Shown here piece by piece: positions 12,625 through 26,158 of a DNA stretch of 64,000 nucleotides. The position numbers and the translations under genes were made by a program. Numbering within the stretch: position 1 is the first letter of the stretch; each line of letters opens with the position of its first letter. The notes below the pieces were generated by a model, which searched no databases, was not told where the DNA came from, and saw only the letters and a list, made by a program, of their open reading frames with translations. The DNA comes from Archivesica marissinica (lineage: Eukaryota > Mollusca > Bivalvia > Venerida > Vesicomyidae): positions 49,748,296 to 49,812,295 of the forward strand of contig CM026403.1 in the NCBI GenBank assembly GCA_014843695.1, in the 5' to 3' direction.

Positions 12625-12960
12625 AGCTTAACACTAAAGTTTCATGATGAAAAGCGGAATCAATCAATTGTGAGACTTTACACTACACTAAAGTTTCATG
12701 ATGAATAGTGGAATAAATCAATTGTGAGACTACACTACACTAAAGTTTCATGATGAATAGTGGAATAAATCAATTGTGAGACTACACAACACTAAAGTTT
12801 CATGATGAATAGTGGAATAAATCAATTGTGAGACTTTACACTACACTAAAGTTTCATGATGAATAGTGGAATAAATCAATTGTGAGACTACACTACACTA
12901 AAGTTTCATGATGAATAGTGGAATAAATAATTTGTGAGACAACCACTAAAGTGTGATGAT
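12625..12960. repeat. About 55-bp tandem repeat (6 copies)
   Basis: Units contain actaaagtttcatgatgaat, agtggaataaatcaattgtg and agacta, with small length differences. It lies about 500 bp before the first coding exon. Confidence 0.9.
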
Positions 12961-13014
12961 AATCTGAAGATTCTAACACTTGAACGTTATCGCCTAATTA
13001 TTAGAGTGTGTGTG

Positions 13015-13300
13015 TGTTTTACGTTTATTTATCGTCGCTACCGGTTACCCATATGAGCGACACCTGATTAGAATAGTCATTTTAGATTTTTGGAGGATAG
13101 TGCAATGATACATACAGAGACCCATTCCAGAGTCTCCTCTGGTTCTCGTACAGGCACGGTGTAAAGTACCGACACAAGACCTCGGTTTAAAGTCCCATGT
13201 GAAAGACTGTTAATTTTATTAGTGTCAGACAGGGGATCGAACCTGCGATCCCTGGATTCCCAATTCATCGTGTTTAGCACTGGACTACAGATCCGTTTGT
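13015..13300 (-). mobile_element. SINE B (tRNA-derived)
   Basis: The minus-strand head gatctgtagtccagtgctaa, a B box with ggttcgatcccctg and the tail accggtagcgacgataaata. It sits just before the first coding exon. Confidence 0.82.
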
Positions 13301-13458
13301 ATTATTAGAGTAGCAATACTTGATGGATGCCTAACTAGATGAAGTATGGATGATAAGTAGGTGCCTGAGTACAGGTGTATCTCTGGTCACAAGAAGAAAC
13401 TGTGTGGGTAAACAGGTGCCAGGTTGGTTGGACCAGAGACGAGCGGAAGCTGAGCAGG

Positions 13459-13536
13459 ATGTTGGTGAAGGAATATCGTATCTCGCTGCCCATGAGTGTG
13501 GAGGAATATCGGATAGCACAGTTATATATGATACAG
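13459..13536 (+). CDS. PITPNM: PITPNM exon 1 (residues 1-26), first coding exon
   Basis: Encodes MLVKEYRISLPMSVEEYR then IAQLYMIQ, the conserved N-terminal beta strand and first helix of a class II PITP domain. The exon ends CAG|GTAAAC in phase 0. The ATG at 13459 has A at -3. An in-frame ATG lies upstream at 13375 with no stop between, but family proteins begin at the MLxKEY motif and the later residue numbering supports 13459. Upstream 13310-13458 may hold 5' UTR or a promoter; none can be shown. The last 45 nt plus the donor are the founder of the 6-kb tandem array that follows immediately. The exon copy differs from nearly all array copies in reading gaatatcgg where they read gaatacc. Confidence 0.9.
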
Positions 13537-16500
13537 GTAAACTCCATGAGTGTTGAGGAATACCGAATAGCCCAGTTATATATGATACAGGTAAACTGCA
13601 TGAGTGTGAAGGAATACCGGATAGCACAGTTATATATGATACAGATAAACTCCATGAGTGTTGAGGAATACCGAATAGCCCAGTTATATAATTATGATAC
13701 AGGTAAACTGCATGAGTGTGGAGGAATACCGGATAGCACGGTTATATATGATACAGGTAAACTCCATGAGTGTTGAGGAATACCGAATAGCCCAGTTATA
13801 TATGATACAGGTAAACTGCATGAGTGTGGAGGAATACAGGATAGCATGGTTATATATGATACAGGTAAACTCCATGAGTGTTGAGGAATACCGAATAGCC
13901 CAGTTATATATGATACAGGTAAACTGCATGAGTGTGGAGGAATACCGGATAGCACAGTTATATATGATACAGGTAAACTCCATGAGTGTGGAGGAATACC
14001 GGATAGCATGGTTATATATGATACAGGTAAACTCCATGAGTGTGGAGGAATACCGGATAGCACAGTTATATATGATACAGGTAAACTGCATGAGTGTGGA
14101 GGAATACCGGATAGCACGGTTATATATGATACAGGTAAACTGCATGAGTGTGGAGGAATACCGAATAGCCCAGTTATATATGATACAGGTAAACTGCATG
14201 AGTGTGGAGGAATACCGGATAGCACAGTTATATATGATACAGGTAAACTGCATGAGTGTGGAGGAATACCGGATAGCACAGTTATATATGTGTGGAGGAA
14301 TACCGGATAGCCCAGTTATATATGATACAGGTAAACTGCATGAGTGTGGAGGAATACCGGATAGCATGGTTATATATGTGTGGAGGAATACCGGATAGCC
14401 CAGTTATATATGATACAGGTAAACTGCATGAGTGTGGAGGAATACCGGATAGCACAGTTATATATGTGTGGAGGAATACCGGATAGCCCAGTTATATATG
14501 ATACAGGTAAACTGCATGAGTGTGGAGGAATACCGGATAGCACAGTTATATATGTGTGGAGGAATACCGGATAGCCCAGTTATATATGATACAGGTAAAC
14601 TGCATGAGTGTGGAGGAATACCGGATAGCACAGTTATATATGTGTGGAGGAATACCGGATAGCACGGTTATATGTGATACAGGTAAACTGCATGAGTGTG
14701 GAGGAATACCGGATAGCACAGTTATATATGTGTGGAGGAATACCGGATAGCCCAGTTATATATGATACAGGTAAACTGCATGAGTGTGGAGGAATACCGG
14801 ATAGCATGGTTATATATGATACAGGTAAACTGCATGAGTGTGGAGGAATACCGGATAGCACGGTTATATATGATACAGGTAAACTGCATGAGTGTGGAGG
14901 AATACCGGATAGCACAGTTATATATGATACAGGTAAACTGCATGAGTGTGGAGGAATACCGGATAGCACGGTTATATATGATACAGGTAAACTGCATGAG
15001 TGTGGAGGAATACAGGATAGCACAGTTATATATGATACAGGTAAACTGCATGAGTGTGGAGGAATACCGGATAGCACAGTTATATATGATACAGGTAAAC
15101 TGCATGAGTGTGGAGGAATACAGGATAGCACAGTTATATATGATACAGGTAAACTGCATGAGTGTGGAGGAATACCGGATAGCACGGTTATATATGATAC
15201 AGGTAAACTGCATGAGTGTGGAGGAATACCGAATAGCCCAGTTATATAATTATGATACAGGTAAACTGCATGAGTGTGGAGGAATACCGGATAGCACGGT
15301 TATATATGATACAGGTAGACTGCATGAGTGTGGAGGAATACCGAATAGCACAGTTATATATGATACAGGTAAACTGCATGAGGTTGGAGGAATACCGGAT
15401 AGCACAGTTATATATGTGTGGAGGAATACCGGATAGCCCAGTTATATATGATACAGGTAAACTGCATGAGTGTGGAGGAATACCGGATAGCATGGTTATA
15501 TATGATACAGGTAAACTGCATGAGTGTGGAGGAATACCGGATAGCACAGTTATATATGTGTGGAGGAATACCGGATAGCACGGTTATATGTGATACAGGT
15601 AAACTGCATGAGTGTGGAGGAATACCGGATAGCACAGTTATATATGTGTGGAGGAATACCGGATAGCACGGTTATATATGATACAGGTAAACTGCATGAG
15701 TGTGGAGGAATACCGGATAGCACGGTTATATATGATACAGGTAAACTCCATGAGTGTGGAGGAATACCGGATAGCACAGTTATATATGATACAGGTAAAC
15801 TCCATGAGTGTGGAGGAATACCGGATAGCACGGTTATATTATTATATATGATACAGGTAAACTCCATGAGTGTGGAGGAATACCGGATAGCACAGTTATA
15901 TATGATACAGGTAAACTGCATGAGTGTGGAGGAATACCGGATAGCACAGTTATATATGATACAGGTAAACTCCATGAGTGTGGAGGAATACCGGATAGCA
16001 CAGTTATATATGATACAGGTAAACTGCATGAGTGTGGAGGAATACAGGATAGCACAGTTATATATGATACAGGTAAACTGCATGAGGTTGGAGAAATACC
16101 GGATAGCACGGTTATATATGATACAGGTAAACTGCATGAGTGTGGAGGAATACAGGATAGCACAGTTATATATGATACAGGTAAACTGCATGAGTGTGGA
16201 GGAATACCGGATAGCACAGTTATATATGATACAGGTAAACTGCATGAGGTTGGAGAAATACCGGATAACACGGTTATATGTGATACAGGTAAACTCCATG
16301 AGTGTGGAGGAATACCGGATAGCACGGTTATATTATTATATATGATACAGGTAAACTCCATGAGTGTGGAGGAATACCGAATAGCACGGTTATATATGAT
16401 ACAGGTAAACTCCATGAGTGTTGAGGAATACCGAATAGCACGGTTATATATGATACAGGTAAACTGCATGAGTGTGGAGAAATACCGGATAGCACGGTTA

Positions 16501-19500
16501 TATTATTATATATGATACAGGTAAACTCCATGAGTGTGGAGGAATACCGGATAGCACAGTTATATATGATACAGGTAAACTCCATGAGTGTGGAGGAATA
16601 CCGGATAGCACAGTTATATATGATACAGGTAAACTGCATGAGTGTGGAGGAATACCGGATAGCACGGTTATATATGATACAGGTAAACTCCATGAGTGTG
16701 GAGGAATACCGGATAGCACAGTTATATATGATACAGGTAAGCTCCATGAGTGTTGAGGAATACCGAATAGCCCAGTTATATATGATACAGGTAAACTGCA
16801 TGAGTGTGGAGGAATACAGGATAGCACAGTTATATATGATACAGGTAAACTGCATGAGGTTGGAGAAATACCGGATAGCACGGTTATATATGATACAGGT
16901 AAACTGCATGAGTGTGGAGGAATACCGGATAGCACAGTTATATATGATACAGGTAAACTGCATGAGTGTGGAGGAATACCGGATAGCATGGTTATATATG
17001 ATACAGGTAAACTCCATGAGTGTGGAGGAATACCGGATAGCACAGTTATATATGATACAGGTAAACTCCATGAGTGTGGAGGAATACCGGATAGCATGGT
17101 TATATATGATACAGGTAAACTCCATGAGTGTGGAGGAATACCGGATAGCATGGTTATATATGATACAGGTAAACTCCATGAGTGTGGAGGAATACCGGAT
17201 AGCATGGTTATATATGATACAGGTAAACTCCATGAGTGTGGAGGAATACCGGATAGCACAGTTATATATGATACAGGTAAACTGCATGAGGTTGGAGGAA
17301 TACAGGATAGCACGGTTATATATGATACAGGTAAACTGCATGAGTGTGGAGGAATACCGGATAGCACGGTTATATATGATACAGGTAAACTGCATGAGTG
17401 TGGAGGAATACAGGATAGCACAGTTATATATGATACAGGTAAACTGCATGAGTGTGGAGGAATACCGGATAGCACGGTTATATATGATACAGGTAAACTG
17501 CATGAGTGTGGAGGAATACAGGATAGCACAGTTATATATGATACAGGTAAACTGCATGAGTGTGGAGGAATACCGGATAGCACAGTTATATATGATACAG
17601 GTAAACTGCATGAGTGTGGAGGAATACCGGATAGCACAGTTATATATGATACAGGTAAACTGCATGAGTGTGGAGGAATACCGGATAGCACGGTTATATA
17701 TGATACAGGTAAACTCCATGAGTGTGGAGGAATACCGGATAGCACAGTTATATATGATACAGGTAAACTGCATGAGGTTGGAGAAATACCGGATAGCACA
17801 GTTATATATGATACAGATAAACTCCATGAGTGTTGAGGAATACCGAATAGCCCAGTTATATATGATACAGGTAAACTGCATGAGGTTGGAGGAATACAGG
17901 ATAGCATGGTTATATATGATACAGGTAAACTGCATGAGTGTGGAGGAATACAGGATAGCACAGTTATATATGATACAGGTAAACTGCATGAGTGTGGAGG
18001 AATACCGGATAGCACAGTTATATATGATACAGGTAAACTCCATGAGTGTGGAGGAATACCGGATAGCACGGTTATATATGATACAGGTAAACTGCATGAG
18101 TGTGGAGGAATACCGGATAGCACAGTTATATATGATACAGGTAAACTGCATGAGTGTGGAGGAATACCGGATAGCACAGTTATATATGATACAGGTAAAC
18201 TCCATGAGTGTGGAGGAATACCGGATAGCACAGTTATATATGATACAGGTAAACTGCATGAGTGTGGAGGAATACAGGATAGCACAGTTATATATGATAC
18301 AGGTAAACTGCATGAGGTTGGAGAAATACCGGATAGCACGGTTATATATGATACAGGTAAACTGCATGAGGTTGGAGAAATACCGGATAACACGGTTATA
18401 TGTGATACAGGTAAACTGCATGAGTGTGGAGGAATACCGGATAGCACAGTTATATATGATACAGGTAAACTGCATGAGTATGGAGGAATACCGGATAGCA
18501 CGGTTATATATGATACAGGTAAACTGCATGAGTGTGGAGGAATACCGGATAGCACAGTTATATATGATACAGGTAAACTGCATGAGTGTGGAGGAATACA
18601 GGATAGCACAGTTATATATGATACAGGTAAACTGCATGAGTGTGGAGGAATACAGGATAGCACAGTTATATATGATACAGGTAAACTGCATGAGTGTGGA
18701 GGAATACCGGATAGCACAGTTATATATGATACAGGTAAACTGCATGAGTGTGGAGGAATACCGAATAGCCCAGTTATATATGATACAGGTAAACTGCATG
18801 AGGTTGGAGAAATACAGGATAGCATGGTTATATGTGATACAGGTAAACTGCATGAGGTTGGAGAAATACAGGATAGCATGGTTATATATGATACAGGTAA
18901 ACTGCATGAGGTTGGAGAAATACAGGATAGCATGGTTATATATGATACAGGTAAACTGCATGAGGTTGGAGAAATACAGGATAGCATGGTTATATATGAT
19001 ACAGGTAAACTGCATGAGTGTGGAGGAATACAGGATAGCACAGTTATATATGATACAGGTAAACTGCATGAGGTTGGAGAAATACAGGATAGCATGGTTA
19101 TATATGATACAGGTAAACTCCATGAGTGTGGAGGAATACCGGATAGCACAGTTATATATGATACAGGTAAACTGCATGAGTGTGGAGGAATACCGGATAG
19201 CACAGTTATATATGATACAGGTAAACTGCATGAGTGTGGAGGAATACCGGATAGCACAGTTATATATGATACAGGTAAACTGCATGAGTGTGGAGGAATA
19301 CAGGATAGCATGGTTATATATGATACAGGTAAACTGCATGAGTGTGGAGGAATACAGGATAGCACAGTTATATATGATACAGGTAAACTGCATGAGTGTG
19401 GAGGAATACAGGATAGCACAGTTATATATGATACAGGTAAACTCCATGAGTGTGGAGGAATACCGGATAGCACAGTTATATATGATACAGGTAAGCTCCA

Positions 19501-19512
19501 TGAGTGTGGAGA
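13492..19512 (+). repeat. 54-bp minisatellite made of exon 1 end plus 5' splice site (about 110 copies)
   Basis: Each unit has 45 nt encoding MSVEEYRIAQLYMIQ followed by the intron start gtaaactgc or gtaaactcc, so the real exon 1 end (13492-13536) is unit 1. Most units keep CAG|GTAAAC; a few read ATAAAC (13645, 17816), and two including the last (16735, 19491) read GTAAGC. Shorter units lacking the donor occur at 14290-14750 and 15415-15660. Because 54 is a multiple of three, several frames stay open for up to about 1000 codons on both strands; two of the three + frames are open, so openness is not evidence of coding. Confidence 0.95.
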
Positions 19513-19969
19513 AGAGACAATGATTTAATTTTCTGACATGAGGACACCGTGGATCTGATGAGGCTCAAACTCGCAAACGCTCAGTTACAAGATGGACATA
19601 GTATCCAGTATTCATTACTGTCCACCAGGGAGTCTGATTGCAGTTCCCTCTCAAAGTTTATCAATTCTTGCAGCAAGATCAGCTTCACTTCATGCTTGAT
19701 GTATTGTAACAGCAGAAGGGGAAATTGTTTTTCTAGAGTTTCCAGGTTTTGAGCACCACAGGAAAGAAATTGTGGGTACTGATGAGCTAAGATAAGATAG
19801 AATGTCTTAGCAGTGTTTCCTACAACAAACTGTTGCTATTAATTAATTGTTGTGGTGATAAACCCAGGTGGAGATGGAGCATGTTTACATTAATTACCTG
19901 GTAGGGCAACATATTGTCATAATTCATTAGCTAGATCAAACACTGGTGAAGTGTTGCAATGTAAGTGAG
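19513..19969. other. No gene seen; unique sequence after the 54-bp array
   Basis: A 67-codon frame from 19549 has no recognised similarity and no splice context fitting the gene. Confidence 0.55.
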
Positions 19970-20214
19970 TTAACCCTTTCAACACCACAGACCTCTAAAT
20001 AGGCTTACAAAAAGTGTAGATCCAGATGAGCCGGCTCGTGACGAGCCGTCTCATCAGGATCTGCACTTTTTGCCAGTGATATGACTATTTTTAGACATAA
20101 TTACCCATTTTGATAAATGAACTTGTCCAAATGTGATTTTCTGATTCATTTATTGGTTTATGAATATCATGGACCAGTCCATGCGAGTTACTTGACCAGT
20201 GTTGAATGGGCTAA
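19970..20214. mobile_element. TTAA MITE family 2 copy
   Basis: Same ends and internal hairpin; the right TTAA has mutated to CTAA. Confidence 0.88.
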
Positions 20215-20231
20215 AAGACTTGTGGTACATG

Positions 20232-20414
20232 TACAGTCAAACCTGTGTTAGTGGTCACCTCCATTAAACAGTCGACCTGTATTAAGCAGCCAGTTTCCAG
20301 ATTCCCAATCGGTTGTTTTATTATATATTTGACCTCTATTAAACAGCCACCTGTGCTAAGCAGCCACTTTCTCTGACTCCCTTGACTGGCTGCTTAAGAC
20401 AGGGTTGACTGTAT
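20232..20414. mobile_element. MITE family 1 copy
   Basis: Starts tacagtcaaacctgtgttag and ends acagggttgactgta. Confidence 0.88.
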
Positions 20415-20535
20415 ACGTGTACACTGTAAATCAAGTCCTATTCAAGAGAGGAATAGTCCCGGTATTGTCAGCATTGTTTCACATATTCATAAATGGTGAA
20501 ATGAAAGATTGGAAATGGCCTTTCATTATTAACCC

Positions 20536-20776
20536 TTAACCCTTTCAACACCAAGTAACTCACATGGACTGGTCCATGATATTTTCAGACCAATAAATGA
20601 ATAAGGAAATTACATTCGGACCAGTTCATTTATCAAGATGGGTAATTTTGTCTCAAATTAGTAATACTACTTGCAAAAAGTGCAGATCCTGATGAGACGG
20701 CTCGTCACGAGCCGGCTCATCTGGATCTACACTTTTTATAAGCCTATTGAGAGGTATGTGGTGTTGAATGGGTTAA
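20536..20776. mobile_element. TTAA MITE family 2 copy, opposite orientation
   Basis: Shares its right TTAA with the element at 20773-20954. Confidence 0.88.
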
Positions 20777-20954
20777 CCTGCCAAATAAATTGGGACGGAA
20801 TGTGCTAACAACATCATCCAATGTGTAATGCCACATCTCATCAGGATCTATGTTGTTTGCTATTCAATTGTTTTTGCTCCACTATCTCAATAGCAAACAG
20901 CATAGAGCTAGATCAGATGGCAACTTTTGTTGTGATTGGCAGGCTATGGGTTAA
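20773..20954. mobile_element. TTAA MITE family 3 relative
   Basis: The ends are ttaacctgccaaataaattg and ttggcaggctatgggttaa. The interior gatctatgttgtttgctatt and aatagcaaacagcatagagc is shared with the element at 30951-31187. Confidence 0.78.
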
Positions 20955-21099
20955 CACATTTTACATTACGATTTTGGTTAATTAAACCTCGGGCATATCT
21001 TTTAGGAAATTCACCATGGTACATTATGGTATTGACTAGCACATCCATGCAGAAATTATGTTGTCCAAACCAACATGATGCACTTGTTACTATACATAG

Positions 21100-21264
21100 T
21101 TATGGTCACCTCCATTAAGCAGCCAACCTGTATTATGAAGTCAGCTTCCAGATACCCAATATGTTGTTTTATTATACATGTGCCACTATTAAGCAGCTAC
21201 CTGTGTTAAACAGCCACATTCTGTGATTCACTAGGATGGCTGCTTAAGACAGGTTTGACTGTAG
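21100..21264. mobile_element. MITE family 1 copy, left end missing
   Basis: Begins inside the family at ggtcacctccattaagcagc and ends aagacaggtttgactgtag. Confidence 0.82.
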
Positions 21265-21484
21265 TGTATTTTGATGTTGGAAGGTACTACTTTTTCAGTG
21301 CATTAATCCTGTGTTCTGTCTGACATTATAAGCATATGTTTGACATTCAATCTCTAATCACTTCCATCTCCAGTGTAGAGCTACAATGTCCTCTTGTTTA
21401 GTATTAAGATCAGATTTCTAATTACCTTTGAATGTGCAAACAATTTCCTGTTTTTTCATGTAATATTGATGTCCTTGAACTTCC

Positions 21485-23945
21485 AGTATACTCAACCAAT
21501 TCAGGGTAGACACATAGACAGTATACTCAACCAATTCAGGGTAGATACACATAGACAGTATACTCAACCAATTCAGGGTAGACATATAGACAGTATACTC
21601 AACCAATTCAGGGTAAATACACATAGACAGTATACTCAACCAATTCAGGGTAGACATATAGACAGTATACTCAACCAATTCAGGGTAGACACATAGACAG
21701 TATACTCAACCAATTCAGGGTAGACACATAGACAGTATACTCAACCAATTCAGGGTAGACACATAGACAGTATACTCAACCAATTCAGGATAGACACATA
21801 GACAGTATACTCAACCAATTCAGGGTAGACACATAGACAGTATACTCAACCAATTCAGGGTAAATACACATAGACAGTATACTCAACCAATTCAGGGTAG
21901 ACACATAGACAGTATACTCAACCAATTCAGGGTAGACACATAGACAGTATACTCAACCAATTCAGGGTAGACACATAGACAGTATACTCAACCAATTCAG
22001 GGTAGATACACATAGACAGTATACTCAACCAATTCAGGGTAGACACATAGACAGTATACTCAACCAATTCAGGGTAAATACACATAGACAGTATACTCAA
22101 CCAATTCAGGGTAGACATATAGACAGTATACTCAACCAATTCAGGGTAGACACATAGACAGTATACTCAACCAATTCAGGGTAGACACATAGACAGTATA
22201 CTCAACCAATTCAGGGTAGACACATAGACAGTATACTCAACCAATTCAGGGTAGACACATAGACAGTATACTCAACCAATTCAGGGTAGACACATAGACA
22301 GTATACTCAACCAATTCAGGGTAGACACATAGACAGTATACTCAACCAATTCAGGGTAGACACATAGACAGTATACTCAACCAATTCAGGGTAGACACAT
22401 AGACAGTATACTCAACCAATTCAGGGTAGACACATAGACAGTATACTCAACCAATTCAGGGTAGACACATAGACAGTATACTCAACCAATTCAGGGTAAA
22501 TACACATAGACAGTATACTCAACCAATTCAGGGTAGACATATAGACAGTATACTCAACCAATTCAGGGTAGACACATAGACAGTATACTCAACCAATTCA
22601 GGGTAGACACATAGACAGTATACTCAACCAATTCAGGGTAGACACATAGACAGTATACTCAACCAATTCAGGATAGACACATATACAGTATACTCAACCA
22701 ATTCAGGGTAGACACATAGACAGTATACTCAACCAATTCAGGGTAAATACACATAGACAGTATACTCAACCAATTCAGGGTAGACACATAGACAGTATAC
22801 TCAACCAATTCAGGGTAGACATATAGACAGTATACTCAACCAATTCAGGGTAGACACATAGACAGTATACTCAACCAATTCAGGGTAAATACACATAGAC
22901 AGTATACTCAACCAATTCAGGGTATAGACATATAGACAGTATACTCAACCAATTCAGGGTATAGACACATAGACAGTATACTCAACCAGACACATAGACA
23001 GTATACTCAACCAATTCAGGGTAGACACATAGACAGTATACTCAACCAATTCAGGGTATAGACATATAGACAGTATACTCAACCAATTCAGGGTAGACAC
23101 ATAGACAGTATACTCAACCAATTCAGGGTATAGACATATAGACAGTATACTCAACCAGACACATAGACAGTATACTCAACCAGACACATAGACAGTATAC
23201 TCAACCAATTCAGGGTAGACACATAGACAGTATACTCAACCAGACACATAGACAGTATACTCAACCAGACACATAGACAGTATACTCAACCAGACACATA
23301 GACAGTATACTCAACCAATTCAGGATATACACATAGACAGTATACTCAACCAGACACATAGACAGTATACTCAACCAGACACATAGACAGTATACTCAAC
23401 CAATTCAGGGTAGACACATAGACAGTATACTCAACCAGACACATAGACAGTATACTCAACCAGACACATAGACAGTATACTCAACCAATTCAGGATATAC
23501 ACATAGACAGTATACTCAACCAGACACATAGACAGTATACTCAACCAGACACATAGACAGTATACTCAACCAATTCAGGATTACTCAACCAATTCAGGAT
23601 AGACACATAGACAGTATACTCAACCAGACACATATACAGTATACTCAACCAGACACAGACAGTATACTCAACCAATTCAGGATAGACACATAGACAGTAT
23701 ACTCAACCAATTCAGGGTAGACACATAGACAGTATACTCAACCAATTCAGGGTAGACACATAGACAGTATACTCAACCAATTCAGGGTAGACACATAGAC
23801 AGTATACTCAACCAATTCAGGGTAGACACATAGACAGTATACTCAACCAATTCAGGGTAAATACACATAGACAGTATACTCAACCAATTCAGGGTAGACA
23901 CATAGACAGTATACTCAACCAATTCAGGATAGACACATAGACATC
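21485..23945. repeat. 35-bp minisatellite with 25-bp short form (intron 1)
   Basis: The unit is cagtatactcaaccaattca plus gggtagacacataga. A 25-bp form lacking aattcagggt dominates 23150-23580, and a 38-bp form has ggtaaatacacat. About 75 copies. Confidence 0.95.
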
Positions 23946-23959
23946 TAACTGACATTTTT

Positions 23960-25745
23960 TAGTCATTGCAATGAACACTTTAATTATTGCCATGCCCTGT
24001 TTTAATCATTGTTATTCCCATTTTAGTCATTGCCTTGTCCACTTTAGTCATTGCCATGCCTGCTTTATTTGTTGCCAAGCACCTATATTCTTTGCCATGC
24101 CGGCATTAATCATTGCTATGCATGCCTTACCATGCATTGCCATGTCTGCTATAGTCGTTGCCATGTCCACTTTAATCATTGCCATGCTCACCCTAGTCAT
24201 CACTATGCCAGCTTTAGTTATTGCCATATCCACTTTAGTAATTGCCATGCCCACGTTAGTCATTGTCATGCCTTTAATAGTCATTGCTGTGCCCATTTTA
24301 ATCATTATGCATGATTTAGTCATTGTCATGCCCGGTTTAGTCATTGCCATGCTCACTTTTAGTCATTGCCATGCCAGCTTTAGTCATTGCCATGCCTGCT
24401 TAGTCATTGACATATCCACTTTAGTCATTTCCACATGCCCGCTTAAGTCATTGACATGTCCACTTAAGTCATTGCCATGCCCGCTTAAGTCATTACCATG
24501 CCCGCTTAAGTCATTGACATGCCCGCTTAAGTTATTACCATGCCCACTTAAGTCATTGACATGCCCGCTTAAGTCATTGCCATGCGCACTTAAGTCATTA
24601 CCATGCCCGCTTAAGTCATTGACATGCCCGCTTAAGTCATTGCCATGCCCGCTCAAGTCATTACCATGCCTGCTTAGTCATTGACATGCCCGCTTAAGTC
24701 ATTACCATGCCCACTTAAGTCATTACCATGCCCGCTTAAGTCATTGACATGCCCGCTTAAGTCATTGACATGCCCACTTAAGTCATTGACATGCCCGCTT
24801 AAGTCATTACCATGCCTGCTTAGTCATTGACATGCCCGCTTAAGTCATTACCATGCCCGCTTAAGTCATTACCATGCCCGCTTAAGTCATTGACATGCCC
24901 GCTTAAGTCATTGACATGCCCGCTTAAGTCATTACCATGCCTGTTTAGTCATTGACATGCCCGCTTAAGTCATTACCATGCCCGCTTAAGTCATTACCAT
25001 GCCCGCTTAAGTCAATGACATGCCCGCTTAAGTCATTACCATGCCTGCTTAAGTCATTGACATGCCTGCTTAAGTCATTGCCATGCCCGCTTAAGTCATT
25101 ACCATGCCTGCTTAAGTCATTGACATGCCCGCTTAAGTCATTGCCATGCCCGCTTAGGTCATTACCATGCCTGCTTAAGTCATTTCCATGCCCGCTTAAG
25201 TCATTGCCATGCCCGCTTAAGTCATTACCATGCCTGCTTAAGTCATTGACATGCCCGCTTAAGTCATTGCCATGCCATCTGAAGTCATTTACATGCCCGC
25301 TTAAGTCATTGCCATGCCCGCTTAAGTCATTACCATGCCTGCTTAAGTCATTGACATGTCCGCTTAAGTCATTGCCATGCCCGCTTAAGTCATTACCATG
25401 CCTGCTTAAGTCATTGCCATGCCCGCTTAAGTCATTACCATGCCTGCTTAAGTCATTGACATGCCCGCTTAAGTCATTGCCATGCCGTCTGAAGTCATTT
25501 ACATGCCCGCTTAAGTCATTGCCATGCCCACTTAAGTCATTACCATGCCCGCTTAAGTCATTGACATGCCCGCTTAAGTCATTGTCTTGCCCGCTTAAGT
25601 CATTGCCATGCCTGCTTAGTCATTGCCATGCTGTCTGAAGTCATTGCCATGCCCGCTTAAGTCATTGCCATGCCCGCTTAAGTCATTACCATGCCCGCTT
25701 AAGTCATTACCATGCCCGCTTAAGTCATTGCCATGCCCGCTTTAG
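23960..25745. repeat. 21-bp minisatellite (about 85 copies, intron 1)
   Basis: The unit is cattaccatgcccgcttaag plus t. Copies in 23960-24420 are older and diverged (cattgccatgcccactttag). Being 7 codons long, it gives open frames of TCPLKSL/PCPLKSL type; not a gene. Confidence 0.95.
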
Positions 25746-25934
25746 TGGTTTTCATGCTTGTTATGTGCGAAAGATGATCTCACACACTGTGTGCTAAAAT
25801 TCACTGTAATATTATAATAGCTTGGATGGAGGACAATAACAATATTCTTGTCCTTGTGATATGTGTAACATCTAATCCTGTCACCACCTACCGTAATTAT
25901 ATATCTGTACATGTATGTACTTCTTTATTTACAG

Positions 25935-26067
25935 AGAAAGAGCCGGGAGGAGAGTCATGGGGCAGGGAGTGGTGTTGAAATCCTTGAAAACAAGCCATAT
26001 ACAGAGGGTCCCGGGGGTAATGGCCAGTACACATATAAAATATACCATATTGGCAGTCACCTACCAG
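25935..26067 (+). CDS. PITPNM: PITPNM exon 2 (residues 27-71)
   Basis: The acceptor is tatttacag|AGAAAG and the donor CCAG|GTAAAG. It enters in phase 0 and leaves in phase 1. It encodes RKSREESHGAGSGVEI, then the PITP segment NKPYTEGPGGNGQYTYKIYH and the ending GSHLPG. T59 and K61 (in QYTYK) correspond to the PI head-group contacts of class I PITPs. It lies 12.4 kb downstream of exon 1, after three large arrays. Confidence 0.93.
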
Positions 26068-26158
26068 GTAAAGTTACCGATACATCATATATAATTAGAG
26101 GGTCCTGGAATTTGAGGTCCTTATATGGAAGATTGACCTTGTCTAATCAGTTTCCTCA

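Noticed and set aside
16328..19523. Open frames of 1003 and 1057 codons on opposite strands
   Set aside because: They are the 54-bp array read in different registers. Stop-free length follows from a unit divisible by three, and both strands and two of three + frames are open.
24048..25638. PCPLKSL-repeat protein
   Set aside because: 21-bp array read in frame; the reverse strand is equally open.
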